From NCBI RefSeq assembly GCF_003597125.1, contig NZ_QYYA01000002.1:124001-188000 (forward strand): a stretch of 64,000 nucleotides of DNA, written 5' to 3'. The notes below the pieces were generated by a model. It worked only from the letters and a program-made list of their open reading frames with translations, was not told where the DNA came from and made no database searches. Below are positions 55,312 through 64,000 of this stretch, in pieces; position 1 is the stretch's first letter; the number at the start of each line of letters is the position of its first letter. This DNA is from Alcanivorax profundi (GTDB taxonomy: Bacteria > Pseudomonadota > Gammaproteobacteria > Pseudomonadales > Alcanivoracaceae). The translations under genes and the position numbers were made by a program.

Positions 55312-55407
55312 GGGCAGTCTCCACGCCGTTTATTCGCAGTGGAAACCGCTCCCACCCCTGACCGCACCGCCCCTGTCGGGCCTGCCAGCAAACGATAGGG
55401 CGAACAC

Positions 55408-56898
55408 TCAGCTCAAGTTTAGCTCACAGCCCGCTTGCTGAAAGTACTCTTGCTCCTGCTCCAGATCGGCGAGGGTGAGAGGGTGTTCTTCCAGCCAGCC
55501 TGCCGGGAACGAGAGGGTCAGCTTGCGCTCAACCGCGGTGAGGCCAATATCGGGAATCGCTTCGTCGCAGCGGGCATGGTGCAGCCGCGCAGCGATGCGC
55601 AACACCAGGCACAGGCGCAACAGCGGCTCGCGCTCATCTTCAGGCACATCCTCCAGCGCCGATAGCGGCACCTTGCGGCGATGGCCTCGTACCAACACCG
55701 CTACCGCCTGCTGCTCCTGGCGTGAGAACCCCGGCAAGTCAGAATTGGTGATCAAGTAGGCGCCATGCTTGTGAAACTGGCTATGCGACACCGCCAACCC
55801 CAGCTCGTGCAGCAATGCCGCCCAGCGCAGAGAATCGGCCATGTCCTCACCCGCCAGTCCCCACTCGCTGGCAACCTGCTTAAGTAATGCCATGGCCGTA
55901 TCGCACACCCGCTCAGCCTGGCTGCGCTCCACATGATGACGGTTCATCAAGGCCTGAATGCTACGGTCACGCACATCTTCATGACCAAACCGCCCCAACA
56001 GATCGTAGAGCAGCCCTTCGCGCAATGCCCCTGACGAGACCTCCATCTGCTCCAGCCCCAACTGTTCGAAAATACCGTACAGAATCGCCAGCCCGGACGG
56101 AAAAATCGGCACCCGATCCTCGCGCAACCCCTTGAGGGACAACCGCTCAAGGCTTTCCGCTTTCAGTACCTTCTTGCGAGCTTTCTTGAGCGCATCCAGC
56201 GTGATACCGCTCTCACACCAGCCATTCTCGACACAGACCTGGCTAATCGCCTTGATCGTCCCGGACGCCCCTACGCTTTGTACCCAACCGATCCGGCGGT
56301 AGTTGGCGTGAATCGACAACACTTCCTGTCGGGCCGCCGTGACGGCACGATCAAACGCTTTCTCGGTAAGCGCCCCTTCCGGGAAGAAGCGTTTGGCAAA
56401 ACTGACGCAGCCCATGTGCAGGGATTCGGTTTCAGAAGGTTCAAAACGCTCACCGATAATCAGTTCGGTTGATCCGCCGCCGATGTCGACCACCAGACGT
56501 TGCCCGGCATCATCCGCCAGGGTGTGCGCCACCCCCAGATAAATCAGCCGGGCCTCCTCGCGGCCAGCCACAATTTCGATATCGTGCCCCAATACATCCT
56601 CGGCACGGGCAATGAATTCCCGGGCGTTGCGCGCCTGTCTCAGGGTGTTGGTGCCTACCACCCTCACACTGCCTCGGGGAATCCCGGTAATCCGCTGAGC
56701 GAACCGCCCCAGACACTCGAGTCCCCGTTCCTGGGTATCGGCATCCAGTCGATTATCCTTGTCCAGGCCTGCGCCCAGCTGCACTTTCTCGGATAGCCCA
56801 TCCAGAATCTGGATTTCCCCGTGTACCTGACGGGCCACCACCATATGAAAACTGTTCGACCCCAGATCAATGGCGGCCAGATGTTCGCCGTGCTCCAT
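55408..56898 (-). CDS. ppx: Exopolyphosphatase
   Basis: Ppx removes terminal phosphate from polyphosphate and acts on pppGpp in related enzymes. The 496-residue protein shows the ASKHA motifs LAAIDLGSNSFHMVVAR and VVDIGGGSTELIIG, then a C-terminal HD-type helical region (RWAALLHELGLAVSHSQFHKHGAYL). AAGGAG precedes the ATG at 56898. It converges with ppk1 (96 bp apart), so the two are not one operon, as in Pseudomonas and unlike E. coli. Confidence 0.96.
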   Translation of the reverse strand: MEHGEHLAAIDLGSNSFHMVVARQVHGEIQILDGLSEKVQLGAGLDKDNRLDADTQERGLECLGRFAQRITGIPRGSVRVVGTNTLRQARNAREFIARAEDVLGHDIEIVAGREEARLIYLGVAHTLADDAGQRLVVDIGGGSTELIIGERFEPSETESLHMGCVSFAKRFFPEGALTEKAFDRAVTAARQEVLSIHANYRRIGWVQSVGASGTIKAISQVCVENGWCESGITLDALKKARKKVLKAESLERLSLKGLREDRVPIFPSGLAILYGIFEQLGLEQMEVSSGALREGLLYDLLGRFGHEDVRDRSIQALMNRHHVERSQAERVCDTAMALLKQVASEWGLAGEDMADSLRWAALLHELGLAVSHSQFHKHGAYLITNSDLPGFSRQEQQAVAVLVRGHRRKVPLSALEDVPEDEREPLLRLCLVLRIAARLHHARCDEAIPDIGLTAVERKLTLSFPAGWLEEHPLTLADLEQEQEYFQQAGCELNLS

Positions 56899-57081
56899 GC
56901 AAGCTCCTTCTTTCGTTGGGTCGATTCTAACCAAAAATCATGGCGTTACGATGTCATAGCCGCTAACTCTCGGGATTATTGACTGCGGTTGCTTGAAAAT
57001 GCCCGGCCACACCCTGATATTATTCCCCAGCGCAACGGCCCTCGCCCGGGCCAGCCAATCCCTTTATAGCAGGAGAATTCA

Positions 57082-57408
57082 ATGAGCGGCGAGATTATCA
57101 ATGTGACCGATGCGGACTTCGAAGCCCAGGTCATCAATGCAGACGGCCCCGTGTTGGTCGATTACTGGGCACCGTGGTGTGGCCCCTGCAAAATGGTCGC
57201 GCCGATCCTGGAACAGCTGGCCGGCGAGTACGAAGGCAAGCTGACCATTGCCAAGATCAACATTGACGACAACCCTGAGACCCCCAAGAAATATGGGGTT
57301 CGCGGCATCCCCACCCTGAGTGTCTTCAAAAACGGTAACGTGGAAGCCACCAAAGTGGGCGCCCTGTCCAAGAGCCAGCTGACCGCTTTCCTGGACAGCA
57401 CACTGTAA
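57082..57408 (+). CDS. trxA: Thioredoxin
   Basis: This 108-residue thioredoxin is a general cytoplasmic disulfide reductant. The active site is WCGPC in [18 protein letters not shown], and the cis-Pro loop is [18 protein letters not shown] precedes the ATG. It sits upstream of rho, the conserved order in gammaproteobacteria. Confidence 0.98.
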   Translation: MSGEIINVTDADFEAQVINADGPVLVDYWAPWCGPCKMVAPILEQLAGEYEGKLTIAKINIDDNPETPKKYGVRGIPTLSVFKNGNVEATKVGALSKSQLTAFLDSTL

Positions 57409-57428
57409 GATCGGAAACACCTTGTAAC

Positions 57429-57450
57429 GCCCCTGTCTACTGACGGGGGC
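57429..57450 (+). terminator. Hairpin after trxA
   Basis: GCCCCTGTC pairs with GACGGGGGC over nine positions (one G-T pair) around a TACT loop, 20 bp after the trxA stop. No T tract follows, so it may be a weak terminator or an mRNA 3' end. Confidence 0.5.
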
Positions 57451-57682
57451 ATTACATCCCACCAGACTCTAGACAGCCCCCTGTCAGAGTGGTAGATTCC
57501 AGAACCAGCTTTAAGTCAAGCACCCCCTTTTAGTAAGTCCTTCGGAACCTCTGGTTACCTTTTATTCCTGATGGCCCTCTAGGCTTGCCGGGCCAGATTC
57601 CGAAATAACCGGATTTTCATAACAACTGCGGCACCGCAGGTGGTGCATCCTCTCATTCATCCAAGACCAAAACAGACCGCCA
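57451..57682 (+). promoter_or_regulatory. rho leader region
   Basis: About 230 bp of untranslated DNA precede rho. In E. coli the rho leader mediates autogenous Rho-dependent attenuation; the long leader here would allow the same. I see only short hairpins and no encoded peptide that I trust. Confidence 0.4.
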
Positions 57683-58942
57683 ATGAATCTTTCTGAACTG
57701 AAGCAGAAGCCGATTGGAGAACTTCTGGACATTGCCAAAGAACTCGGACTCGAGAATCTGGCAAGAACCCGCAAGCAGGACGTCATCTTTTCCATCCTTA
57801 AACGCGCTGCCAAAAATGGCTCCGACATTTATGGTGACGGCGTACTGGAAATCCTGCAGGACGGCTTCGGCTTCCTTCGTTCTGCTGAAGGTTCCTACCT
57901 GGCAGGCCCTGACGACATTTATGTCTCTCCGAGCCAGATCCGGCGCTTCAACCTGCGCACCGGCGACACCATTTCCGGGAAGATCCGCCCCCCGAAAGAT
58001 GGCGAACGCTATTTCGCCATGCTCAAGGTTAACGAGATCAATTTCGACAAGCCGGAAAACGCAAAAAACAAGATCCTGTTTGAAAACCTGACGCCCCTGT
58101 TCCCCACCGAGCGTCTGGCAATGGAAATAGGCAACGGCTCCACCGAAGACATCACCACCCGGGTGATCGATCTGGTGGCCCCAATCGGCAAAGGGCAGCG
58201 CGGCCTGATCGTGGCCCCGCCCAAAGCCGGTAAGACCATGCTCCTGCAGAACATCGCCCAGTCCATCGCCCGCAACAATCCCGAAACCCACATGATCGTG
58301 CTGCTCATTGACGAGCGCCCGGAAGAAGTGACTGAAATGTCACGAACCGTGCGCGGTGAAGTGGTGGCGTCCACCTTTGACGAGCCTCCGGCCCGTCATG
58401 TTCAGGTGGCCGAGATGGTAATTGAGAAAGCCAAGCGACTGGTTGAGCACAAGCAAGACGTGGTGATCCTGCTGGATTCCATTACCCGTCTGGCCCGTGC
58501 CTACAACACCGTACAGCCCAGCTCAGGCAAGGTCCTCACCGGTGGTGTTGACGCCCACGCCCTGGAAAAACCCAAGCGCTTCTTCGGCGCCGCGCGAAAC
58601 ATCGAGGAAGGCGGCAGCCTGACCATCCTCGCCACCGCCCTGGTGGACACTGGCTCCAAGATGGACGAAGTGATCTACGAAGAATTCAAGGGCACCGGCA
58701 ACATGGAGCTGCATCTGGATCGCAAGGTGGCAGAGAAGCGCGTCTTCCCGGCCATGAATATCAAGAAGTCCGGCACCCGTCGCGAAGAGCGCCTGGTAGG
58801 TGAAGATGAACTGCAAAAAATGTGGATTCTGCGCAAGGTTCTTCACCCAATGGATGAAATCGGTGCCATGGAATTCCTTATTGACCGCATGAAGCAGACC
58901 AAGACCAACCTGGAATTCTTCGAGTCCATGAAGCGCAAATAA
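57683..58942 (+). CDS. rho: Transcription termination factor Rho
   Basis: Rho is the hexameric RNA helicase that ends transcription. The 419-residue protein starts [15 protein letters not shown], has the OB RNA-binding domain with GFGFLRS, the Walker A loop [13 protein letters not shown], Walker [17 protein letters not shown], and the R-loop region. Standard length with no insertion. It has a long leader and an intrinsic terminator. Confidence 0.99.
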   Translation: MNLSELKQKPIGELLDIAKELGLENLARTRKQDVIFSILKRAAKNGSDIYGDGVLEILQDGFGFLRSAEGSYLAGPDDIYVSPSQIRRFNLRTGDTISGKIRPPKDGERYFAMLKVNEINFDKPENAKNKILFENLTPLFPTERLAMEIGNGSTEDITTRVIDLVAPIGKGQRGLIVAPPKAGKTMLLQNIAQSIARNNPETHMIVLLIDERPEEVTEMSRTVRGEVVASTFDEPPARHVQVAEMVIEKAKRLVEHKQDVVILLDSITRLARAYNTVQPSSGKVLTGGVDAHALEKPKRFFGAARNIEEGGSLTILATALVDTGSKMDEVIYEEFKGTGNMELHLDRKVAEKRVFPAMNIKKSGTRREERLVGEDELQKMWILRKVLHPMDEIGAMEFLIDRMKQTKTNLEFFESMKRK

Positions 58943-58964
58943 GCAACACTGGAACACCATACGC

Positions 58965-58993
58965 AAAACCCCGCCCCGGCGGGGTTTTGTTTT
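58965..58993 (+). terminator. Terminator of rho
   Basis: AAAACCCCGCC and GGCGGGGTTTT form the stem, followed by GTTTT, 22 bp past the stop. Confidence 0.9.
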
Positions 58994-59171
58994 ATGGGCG
59001 CCGAACTCAACGATCTGGAGGGCGTCTGCGATCTTCTAAAACACGCTGGAACTATTTTGGGTTTTGCCCTCCTCGAAAGCGAGGTTCACCGCTCTCGACT
59101 CGCCGCTCACATCCAGCCTGCTATACTCGCTTAATTACTTTCCCTGGTGCCCCCTACCAACAAGGAACGCC

Positions 59172-60647
59172 ATGAAATACCGCGATCTGCGTGACTTCAT
59201 TACCCAGCTGGAACAGCGCGGGGAACTCAAGCGCATCACCGTGCCAGTGGACCCCAATCTGGAAATGACCGAAATCTGCGACCGCACCCTACGTGCTGGC
59301 GGCCCGGCATTGTTGTTCGAAAACCCGAAGGGGTTCGGGACCCCGGTGCTGGGCAATCTGTTTGGTACCGAACGCCGGGTGGCGCTGGGCATGGGCCGGG
59401 AGTCACTGGAAGAGCTGCGAGAGCTTGGCGAACTGCTGGCGTTTTTGAAAGAACCGGAGCCACCAAAGGGCTTTCGTGACGCCTGGGATAAGCTGCCGGT
59501 GTTCCGCAAGGTCTTGAGCATGTCACCCAAGGTGTCCAGCAGCGGGCCCTGCCAGGAGAAAATCCTGGAAGGTGACGAGGTGGATCTGTACCAGTTACCG
59601 ATCCAGACTTGCTGGCCCGGCGATGCCGGTCCGCTGGTCACCTGGCCGCTGGTGATTACCCGTGGGCCCCATAAGGAACGCCAGAACCTGGGCATCTACC
59701 GCCAGCAACTGATCGGCCGCAATAAACTGATCATGCGCTGGCTCAGCCACCGTGGCGGCGCCCTGGATTTTCAGGAATGGCAGCAAGCACATCCCGGCGA
59801 ACCATTTCCGATCTCCGTTGCACTGGGCGCCGATCCCGCCACCATTCTTGGCGCCGTCACGCCGGTCCCGGACACACTCAGCGAGTACGCCTTTGCCGGC
59901 CTGTTACGCGGCTCCAAAACCGAGCTGGTGCGCTGCATCGGCAACGATCTGCAAGTCCCTGCCAGCGCGGAATTCGTCCTCGAGGGACATATCTATCCGG
60001 ATGAAATGGCCGATGAAGGCCCGTTCGGCGACCACACCGGTTACTACAATGAAGTTGAGCGGTTCCCGGTATTCACCGTAGAGCGTGTCACGCACCGTCG
60101 CGACCCGATTTACCACAGCACCTACACCGGCCGTCCACCGGACGAGCCCGCGGTGCTGGGCGTGGCCATGAATGAAATTTTCGTGCCCATTTTGCGAAAG
60201 CAGTTCCCGGAAATCGTGGACTTCTATCTACCACCGGAAGGCTGCTCCTACCGCATGGCCGTCGTGACCATGAAGAAGCAGTACCCCGGCCATGCCAAGC
60301 GCGTGATGATGGGCGTGTGGTCGTTCCTGCGCCAGTTCATGTACACCAAGTTTGTGATCGTCTGCGACGACGACGTGAATGCCCGCGACTGGAAAGATGT
60401 GATGTGGGCCATCACCACTCGCATGGACCCGGCCCGCGATACCGTGATGGTGGAAAACACCCCCATCGACTACCTCGATTTCGCCTCCCCGGTAGCTGGC
60501 CTGGGCTCCAAGATGGGCCTGGACGCCACCAGCAAACTCCCCGGCGAAACCACCCGCGAATGGGGCCGCGCCATCAGCATGGACAAGGCGGTCAAGGAGA
60601 GGGTGGATGCGATGTGGGAAAGCCTTGGCATCGACAGTGAACAGTGA
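59172..60647 (+). CDS. ubiD: 3-octaprenyl-4-hydroxybenzoate decarboxylase UbiD
   Basis: UbiD uses prenylated FMN to decarboxylate the ubiquinone precursor. The 491-residue protein has [20 protein letters not shown], the prFMN-site segments [17 protein letters not shown] and [10 protein letters not shown], and [16 protein letters not shown] precedes the ATG at 59172; the frame is open to 59064. The last codons and the TGA stop (60645-60647) are made by the first units of a GTGAACA heptamer array, so the C-terminus ends DSEQ. Confidence 0.97.
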   Translation: MKYRDLRDFITQLEQRGELKRITVPVDPNLEMTEICDRTLRAGGPALLFENPKGFGTPVLGNLFGTERRVALGMGRESLEELRELGELLAFLKEPEPPKGFRDAWDKLPVFRKVLSMSPKVSSSGPCQEKILEGDEVDLYQLPIQTCWPGDAGPLVTWPLVITRGPHKERQNLGIYRQQLIGRNKLIMRWLSHRGGALDFQEWQQAHPGEPFPISVALGADPATILGAVTPVPDTLSEYAFAGLLRGSKTELVRCIGNDLQVPASAEFVLEGHIYPDEMADEGPFGDHTGYYNEVERFPVFTVERVTHRRDPIYHSTYTGRPPDEPAVLGVAMNEIFVPILRKQFPEIVDFYLPPEGCSYRMAVVTMKKQYPGHAKRVMMGVWSFLRQFMYTKFVIVCDDDVNARDWKDVMWAITTRMDPARDTVMVENTPIDYLDFASPVAGLGSKMGLDATSKLPGETTREWGRAISMDKAVKERVDAMWESLGIDSEQ

Positions 60648-60747
60648 ACAGTGAACAGTGAACAGTGAACAGTGAACAGTGAACAGTGAACAGTGAACAG
60701 TGAACAGTGAACAGTGAACAGTGAACAGTGAACAGTGAAGGCTGCGC
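60637..60747 (+). repeat. Fourteen-copy tandem heptamer array GTGAACA
   Basis: Fourteen perfect GTGAACA units run from 60637 to 60734, then a degenerate GTGAAG and the core GCTGCGCG. The array begins inside the ubiD coding region and supplies its stop codon. GCTGCGCGAGCAGC just after it could form a small GCGA-loop hairpin. It is the longest member of the heptamer family in the window. Confidence 0.95.
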
Positions 60748-60859
60748 GAGCAGCATATCGTGTCAAGTTTTTCGCGGTTTTCCTGGTTTTTATAACGCGT
60801 GAGGCAGCCCCAAATTCACGTCGCGGGCACTTTACATCGCAATGACAACAACGCGCTAT

Positions 60860-60895
60860 CGCGCCGCTGTTCACTGTTAACTATTCACTGTTAAC
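60860..60895 (-). repeat. Inverted heptamer array, four units
   Basis: On the minus strand GTTAACA, GTGAATA, GTTAACA and GTGAACA run head to tail, then GCGGCGCG. With the array at 60637 this makes an inverted pair with GCGCG cores facing inward across about 110 bp. No minus-strand gene ends here, unlike the other minus-strand arrays. Confidence 0.8.
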
Positions 60896-60939
60896 CGCCT
60901 TTGTTGTACCGTCGTGCCAAATAAGAACAAGGATGGCGC

Positions 60940-62301
60940 ATGGCATTGTTTGATTCCATTGATCGACGGGGTTTTCTGAAGGCGCTGGGTAGCGCGGGTG
61001 CAGTGGGTGCGCTGGCGCCCCAGCGGCTGATGGCACAAGAGTCCGAGCCGGCTGCCCAGTGGCAGAACTGGTCCGGGAACCAGACCGCCAACCCCGCTCA
61101 ATTGCTGTTTCCCCGTGATGAAGCGGCATTACGCAACGCGGTCACCGCCAGTGACGCAGGCCTGCGTGCATTTGGTGGCAGCCATTCGTTCAGCGCCGTG
61201 GTACCCACCGACGATACCCTGATTTCGCTGGAAGCCATGGCCGGACTGCGCCAGCAAGACGGCGAACGCTTTACCTGGGGCGGCGGCACCCGGCTGGCCA
61301 TGGCCAGCGCCCAGGCGCACAGCCTGGGGCACAGTTTTCTCAATGAGCCCGACATCAACCTGCAGTCGCTGGCCGGCGCCATTGCCACCAGTACCCACGG
61401 TACCGGCACCGGACTCACCAGCCTGTCCGGGCAGGTGGAGAGCCTTCGCCTGATGCTGCCCAATGGCGACAGCCTGACGCTGGACCAAAGTGATGGCGAC
61501 CGCTTCCTCGCCGCCTGCTGCAGTGTCGGCGCCCTTGGGATTGTCACCGACATTACCTTTCGCCATGCCCCCGCTTACCGGCTCAAGGAGCACACCTGGA
61601 CCTTGCCTCTGCGTGAGGCTATGGACTTTGTGGAAAAGGAAAAAGATCGCTTTCGTCACATCGAGTTTTTTGCCTTTCCGCTCGGTGAACAGGCCATCAT
61701 CAAGACCATGGAGATCACCGACGATCCCGAGGACAGCCCTGCCCGGGAAGATGACAACGAGCTGCTGGAGCTGGTCTCCAAACTGGCCATGCATGCCGGC
61801 TGGCTGACCCCCAGCCTGCAAAAGCTGGTCACCCTGTTTGTGGAAGACAGCACCTTCACTGGCCCCTCCCACACCGTGTTCGCCAACCGGCGCACCGTGC
61901 GCTTCAACGAGATGGAGTACACCGTCCCCGCCGAGGACGGCATCGCTTGCCTCGAAGAGGTCTGCGACACCCTGCGCAAAGAAGACATCAATGTGTTCTT
62001 CCCTATCGAGTTCCGTTACGTGGCCGAAGACGATCGGTTACTGTCCATGTACCACCAGCGCCCCGGCGCCAGCCTCTCCATCCACCAGTATTTCGCCCAG
62101 GACTACCAGAAGGTTTTTCAGCCGGTGGAACCCATTCTGCGCCGCTATCAGGGCCGGCCACACTGGGGCAAACTGCACAGTCTGGGGCGCGACGAACTGG
62201 CCGAGCTGTACCCGGCGTTTGATCGCTTCCAACAGGTGCGCAAGGAACTGGACCCGCAAGGCCGAATGCTGAATGCACACCTGAAGCGGTTGTTTGCATA
62301 A
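60940..62301 (+). CDS. Tat-exported FAD-dependent sugar-lactone/alditol oxidase family protein
   Basis: This 453-residue flavoprotein of the PCMH/ALO type (L-gulonolactone, D-arabinonolactone or alditol oxidases) has the N-terminal twin-arginine signal DRRGFLKALGSAGAVGALA. The FAD-binding segments are AFGGSHSFSAVV, GAIATSTHGTGTGL, and SVGALGIVTDITF; the C-terminal HWGKLH is the ALO-domain flavin site. It probably acts in the periplasm and gives H2O2 or feeds electrons to the respiratory chain; the substrate is unknown. AAGGATGG precedes the ATG. Confidence 0.9.
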   Translation: MALFDSIDRRGFLKALGSAGAVGALAPQRLMAQESEPAAQWQNWSGNQTANPAQLLFPRDEAALRNAVTASDAGLRAFGGSHSFSAVVPTDDTLISLEAMAGLRQQDGERFTWGGGTRLAMASAQAHSLGHSFLNEPDINLQSLAGAIATSTHGTGTGLTSLSGQVESLRLMLPNGDSLTLDQSDGDRFLAACCSVGALGIVTDITFRHAPAYRLKEHTWTLPLREAMDFVEKEKDRFRHIEFFAFPLGEQAIIKTMEITDDPEDSPAREDDNELLELVSKLAMHAGWLTPSLQKLVTLFVEDSTFTGPSHTVFANRRTVRFNEMEYTVPAEDGIACLEEVCDTLRKEDINVFFPIEFRYVAEDDRLLSMYHQRPGASLSIHQYFAQDYQKVFQPVEPILRRYQGRPHWGKLHSLGRDELAELYPAFDRFQQVRKELDPQGRMLNAHLKRLFA

Positions 62302-62389
62302 CACTGTACGCCACGCCCATTGGCCGCTTGTTCCTGTGGTCATGGCAAGGATGAACCAGGCACAAGCCTGGGCAAACCGGGGAGAACAC

Positions 62390-63670
62390 ATGAAACGTCG
62401 TGGAGTGTTGATCGGGCTGGGCGCCCTGGCGGCGGGGGGCTGGCTGCTGCGACCAGACAACCGTGGTGCTGCCCATGACCGTTACTTCCAGCAATTGAAT
62501 GACACCCTGAAAAGCGCAGGGCCCGGCCGTCCACTGATGCTGATCGACCGACAACGACTCGCCGACAACTGCCGCACCCTGATGAGCATGATACCCAGTG
62601 GGTGCAACTTCCGGATTGTGGCCAAATCCCTGCCCAGTGTGCCCCTGATTCAGGAGGTCATGACCCATACTGGCAGCCAGCGGGTAATGCTGTTCCACCA
62701 ACCATTCATGAATGCCCTGGCCGACGCCGAGCCGGGCTGCGACATGCTGCTGGGCAAACCCATGCCGATACAGGCTGCCCGTCGGTTTTATCAGGAGCTG
62801 GGCGAAGCCCATCGCTTTGACCCGAGCCTGCAACTGCAGTGGTTGATCGACAGCCTGCCGCGTCTGGAACAATACCTGGCCCTGGCACGGGAGCTCGACC
62901 AGCCCATGCGCATCAATGTGGAAATCGATGTGGGGCTGCACCGTGGCGGCCTTGGCGACCCGTCACAACTGGACGCCCTGCTTGCGCTGATCCATGCCAA
63001 CCCCAGGCACCTGCAGTTCAGCGGCTTCATGGGCTATGACGCCCACGTGGGCAAGTTGCCCGGCTTTATCGAAAGTGCCGAAGAAGGCCATCGCCATACC
63101 GAGCGTCGTTATCAGTCGTTCATTGATCGGCTATACCAGCAGGCACCGCAATACCAGACCCAATCACTGTGCTTTAACGGTGCTGGCAGCCCCACCCTGG
63201 CCTTGTACGACGACAGCACCGTGGTCAACGAACTCAGCGCCGGCTCTTGTCTGGTGAAGGCCAGCGATTTCGATCTGCCCTCCCTGGATGCCTTTGCCCC
63301 AGCGGTGTTCATTGCCGCTCCCGTGATCAAGGCCATGGACGGGCTGAACCTCCCCGGCCCCATTCCCCTGGGTGACGCCTGGCAGCGCTGGGATCCCAAT
63401 CGTCAGCGCACCTACTTTATCTACGGGGGCTACTGGAAAGCACAGCCAGTGTCTCCCGCTGGCATCCAGGCCAACGGTGTCTATGGCGTCAGCACCAATC
63501 AGATGATGTACAACGGCAGCCCCGAGACAGCCCTGACCCCGGACGACCAGATTTTCTTCCGCCCCACTCAAAGCGAGTTTGTCATGCTGCAATTTGGTGA
63601 TCTGGCGGTCTGGGAAGATCAGGCCATTCGCCAGTGGTGGCCACCACTGCCCCAGGGCGAGGGTGCGTGA
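62390..63670 (+). CDS. Exported D-threonine-aldolase/DSD-like PLP enzyme
   Basis: This 426-residue alanine-racemase-fold PLP protein resembles D-threonine aldolases and D-serine dehydratases (DSD1). The N-terminus MKRRGVLIGLGALAAGGW looks like a twin-arginine or membrane-anchored signal. The PLP lysine is in FRIVAKSLPSVP, and INVEIDVGLHRGGL is the family beta strand. GGGGAGAA precedes the ATG at 62390; the frame is open to 62294. Its stop overlaps the next start (TGATG). Export of a PLP enzyme is unusual. Confidence 0.85.
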   Translation: MKRRGVLIGLGALAAGGWLLRPDNRGAAHDRYFQQLNDTLKSAGPGRPLMLIDRQRLADNCRTLMSMIPSGCNFRIVAKSLPSVPLIQEVMTHTGSQRVMLFHQPFMNALADAEPGCDMLLGKPMPIQAARRFYQELGEAHRFDPSLQLQWLIDSLPRLEQYLALARELDQPMRINVEIDVGLHRGGLGDPSQLDALLALIHANPRHLQFSGFMGYDAHVGKLPGFIESAEEGHRHTERRYQSFIDRLYQQAPQYQTQSLCFNGAGSPTLALYDDSTVVNELSAGSCLVKASDFDLPSLDAFAPAVFIAAPVIKAMDGLNLPGPIPLGDAWQRWDPNRQRTYFIYGGYWKAQPVSPAGIQANGVYGVSTNQMMYNGSPETALTPDDQIFFRPTQSEFVMLQFGDLAVWEDQAIRQWWPPLPQGEGA

Positions 63671-64000
63671 TGCCGTGGCCACTGCTGGAACGTTACCCGG
63701 AGCTGGCCATGCTCAACCCCAGCGCACTCTGCACGCTCCCCACGCCAGTGGAACCCCTGCCGGGTCTCGGCGCAAATTGCTGGGTCAAACGCGATGACAT
63801 CAGTGCCCGCCCCTACGGTGGCAACAAGCTGCGCAAGCTGGAATGGATACTGCCGGACATTCGTCGTGAAGATGCCCACACCGTCGTCACCCTGGGCGCC
63901 ACCGGCACCAATGCGGGCCTGGCCACCAGCCTGCTCTGCCAGAAAGAAGGACTGCGATGCGACATCTTCACCTTCCCGCAACCGGACTCACCAGTGGTCA
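63670..64000 (+). CDS. D-cysteine desulfhydrase/ACC-deaminase-like PLP enzyme (truncated by window edge)
   Basis: Only 110 codons are in the window. The start resembles the tryptophan-synthase-beta-like group of D-cysteine desulfhydrases and ACC deaminases: LPTPVEPLPGLG, VKRDDISARPYGGNKLRKLE (PLP lysine in GGNKLRK), and GATGTNAGLATSLLC. No signal peptide is visible, so it acts in the cytoplasm. It overlaps the upstream gene by one base, suggesting coupled translation and a common D-amino-acid role. Confidence 0.82.
   Translation, partial: MPWPLLERYPELAMLNPSALCTLPTPVEPLPGLGANCWVKRDDISARPYGGNKLRKLEWILPDIRREDAHTVVTLGATGTNAGLATSLLCQKEGLRCDIFTFPQPDSPVV

Noticed and set aside
60637-60734. Repeat array considered as a CRISPR
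   Set aside because: The unit is 7 bp with no spacers between copies and no cas genes nearby; it is a simple tandem repeat.

Overview
The window is a roughly 60% GC stretch of a gammaproteobacterial chromosome. Gene order (recN-fur-bamE-rnfH-smpB; serB-fimX; hemB, ppk, ppx, trxA, rho, ubiD) resembles that of Pseudomonas and its marine relatives. The protein style and the many alpha/beta hydrolases make an Alcanivorax-like oil-associated marine bacterium my best guess, but the genus is an inference.

Layout. 1-7.2 kb: the start of hrcA, recN behind a LexA-like site, the fur/bamE divergent pair, rnfH coupled to an SNF-family symporter, smpB, and ssrA (tmRNA, tag ANDDSYALAA). 7.3-11.6 kb: a visibly AT-richer insert beside ssrA. 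It holds one 1283-residue protein (methyltransferase + PLD nuclease + SF2 helicase + S24-like peptidase fold + DUF3427 end) and a small upstream gene. This is the most defence-like locus. 11.7-14.2 kb: a roadblock-like protein and a secreted subtilase. 14.2-18.9 kb: a tightly overlapping four-gene photolyase/cryptochrome operon (FeS-BCP, DUF2256, Cry-DASH, a third photolyase homologue). 19-21.4 kb: ahpF and ahpC. 21.8-24.4 kb: a PAS/GGDEF/EAL protein. 24.6-27.6 kb: mtgA, a YbaY/META lipoprotein and a glutamine amidotransferase. 27.8-30.9 kb: leuA with an attenuator-like leader, divergent from an Lrp/AsnC regulator, then a flavodoxin. 31-39.5 kb: an enoyl-CoA hydratase, an ATP-grasp protein, a YtjB-like membrane protein, serB, fimX and a FimX-neighbour protein. 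39.7-42.3 kb: the complete EF-P beta-lysylation set epmB/efp/epmA. 42.8-46.1 kb: three alpha/beta hydrolases. 46.3-50.5 kb: a DUF502 protein, greB, a VOC protein, hemB, a MarR regulator and another hydrolase. 50.7-53 kb: a tiny secreted peptide and a Fur-box siderophore receptor. 53.2-60.6 kb: ppk1 behind a three-repeat Pho box, ppx, trxA, rho and ubiD. 60.9-64 kb: a Tat-exported FAD oxidase, a Tat-exported D-threonine-aldolase-like protein, and the start of a D-cysteine-desulfhydrase-like gene.

Between genes there are two repeat families. One is palindromic REP-like elements built on GTGGGAGC or GTAGGAGC arms. The other is tandem heptamers (GTTAACA/GTGAACA) that begin at or just after stop codons and sit upstream of a GCGCG-rich core and, in the clearest cases, the terminator. 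In ubiD and serB the heptamer itself supplies the stop codon.
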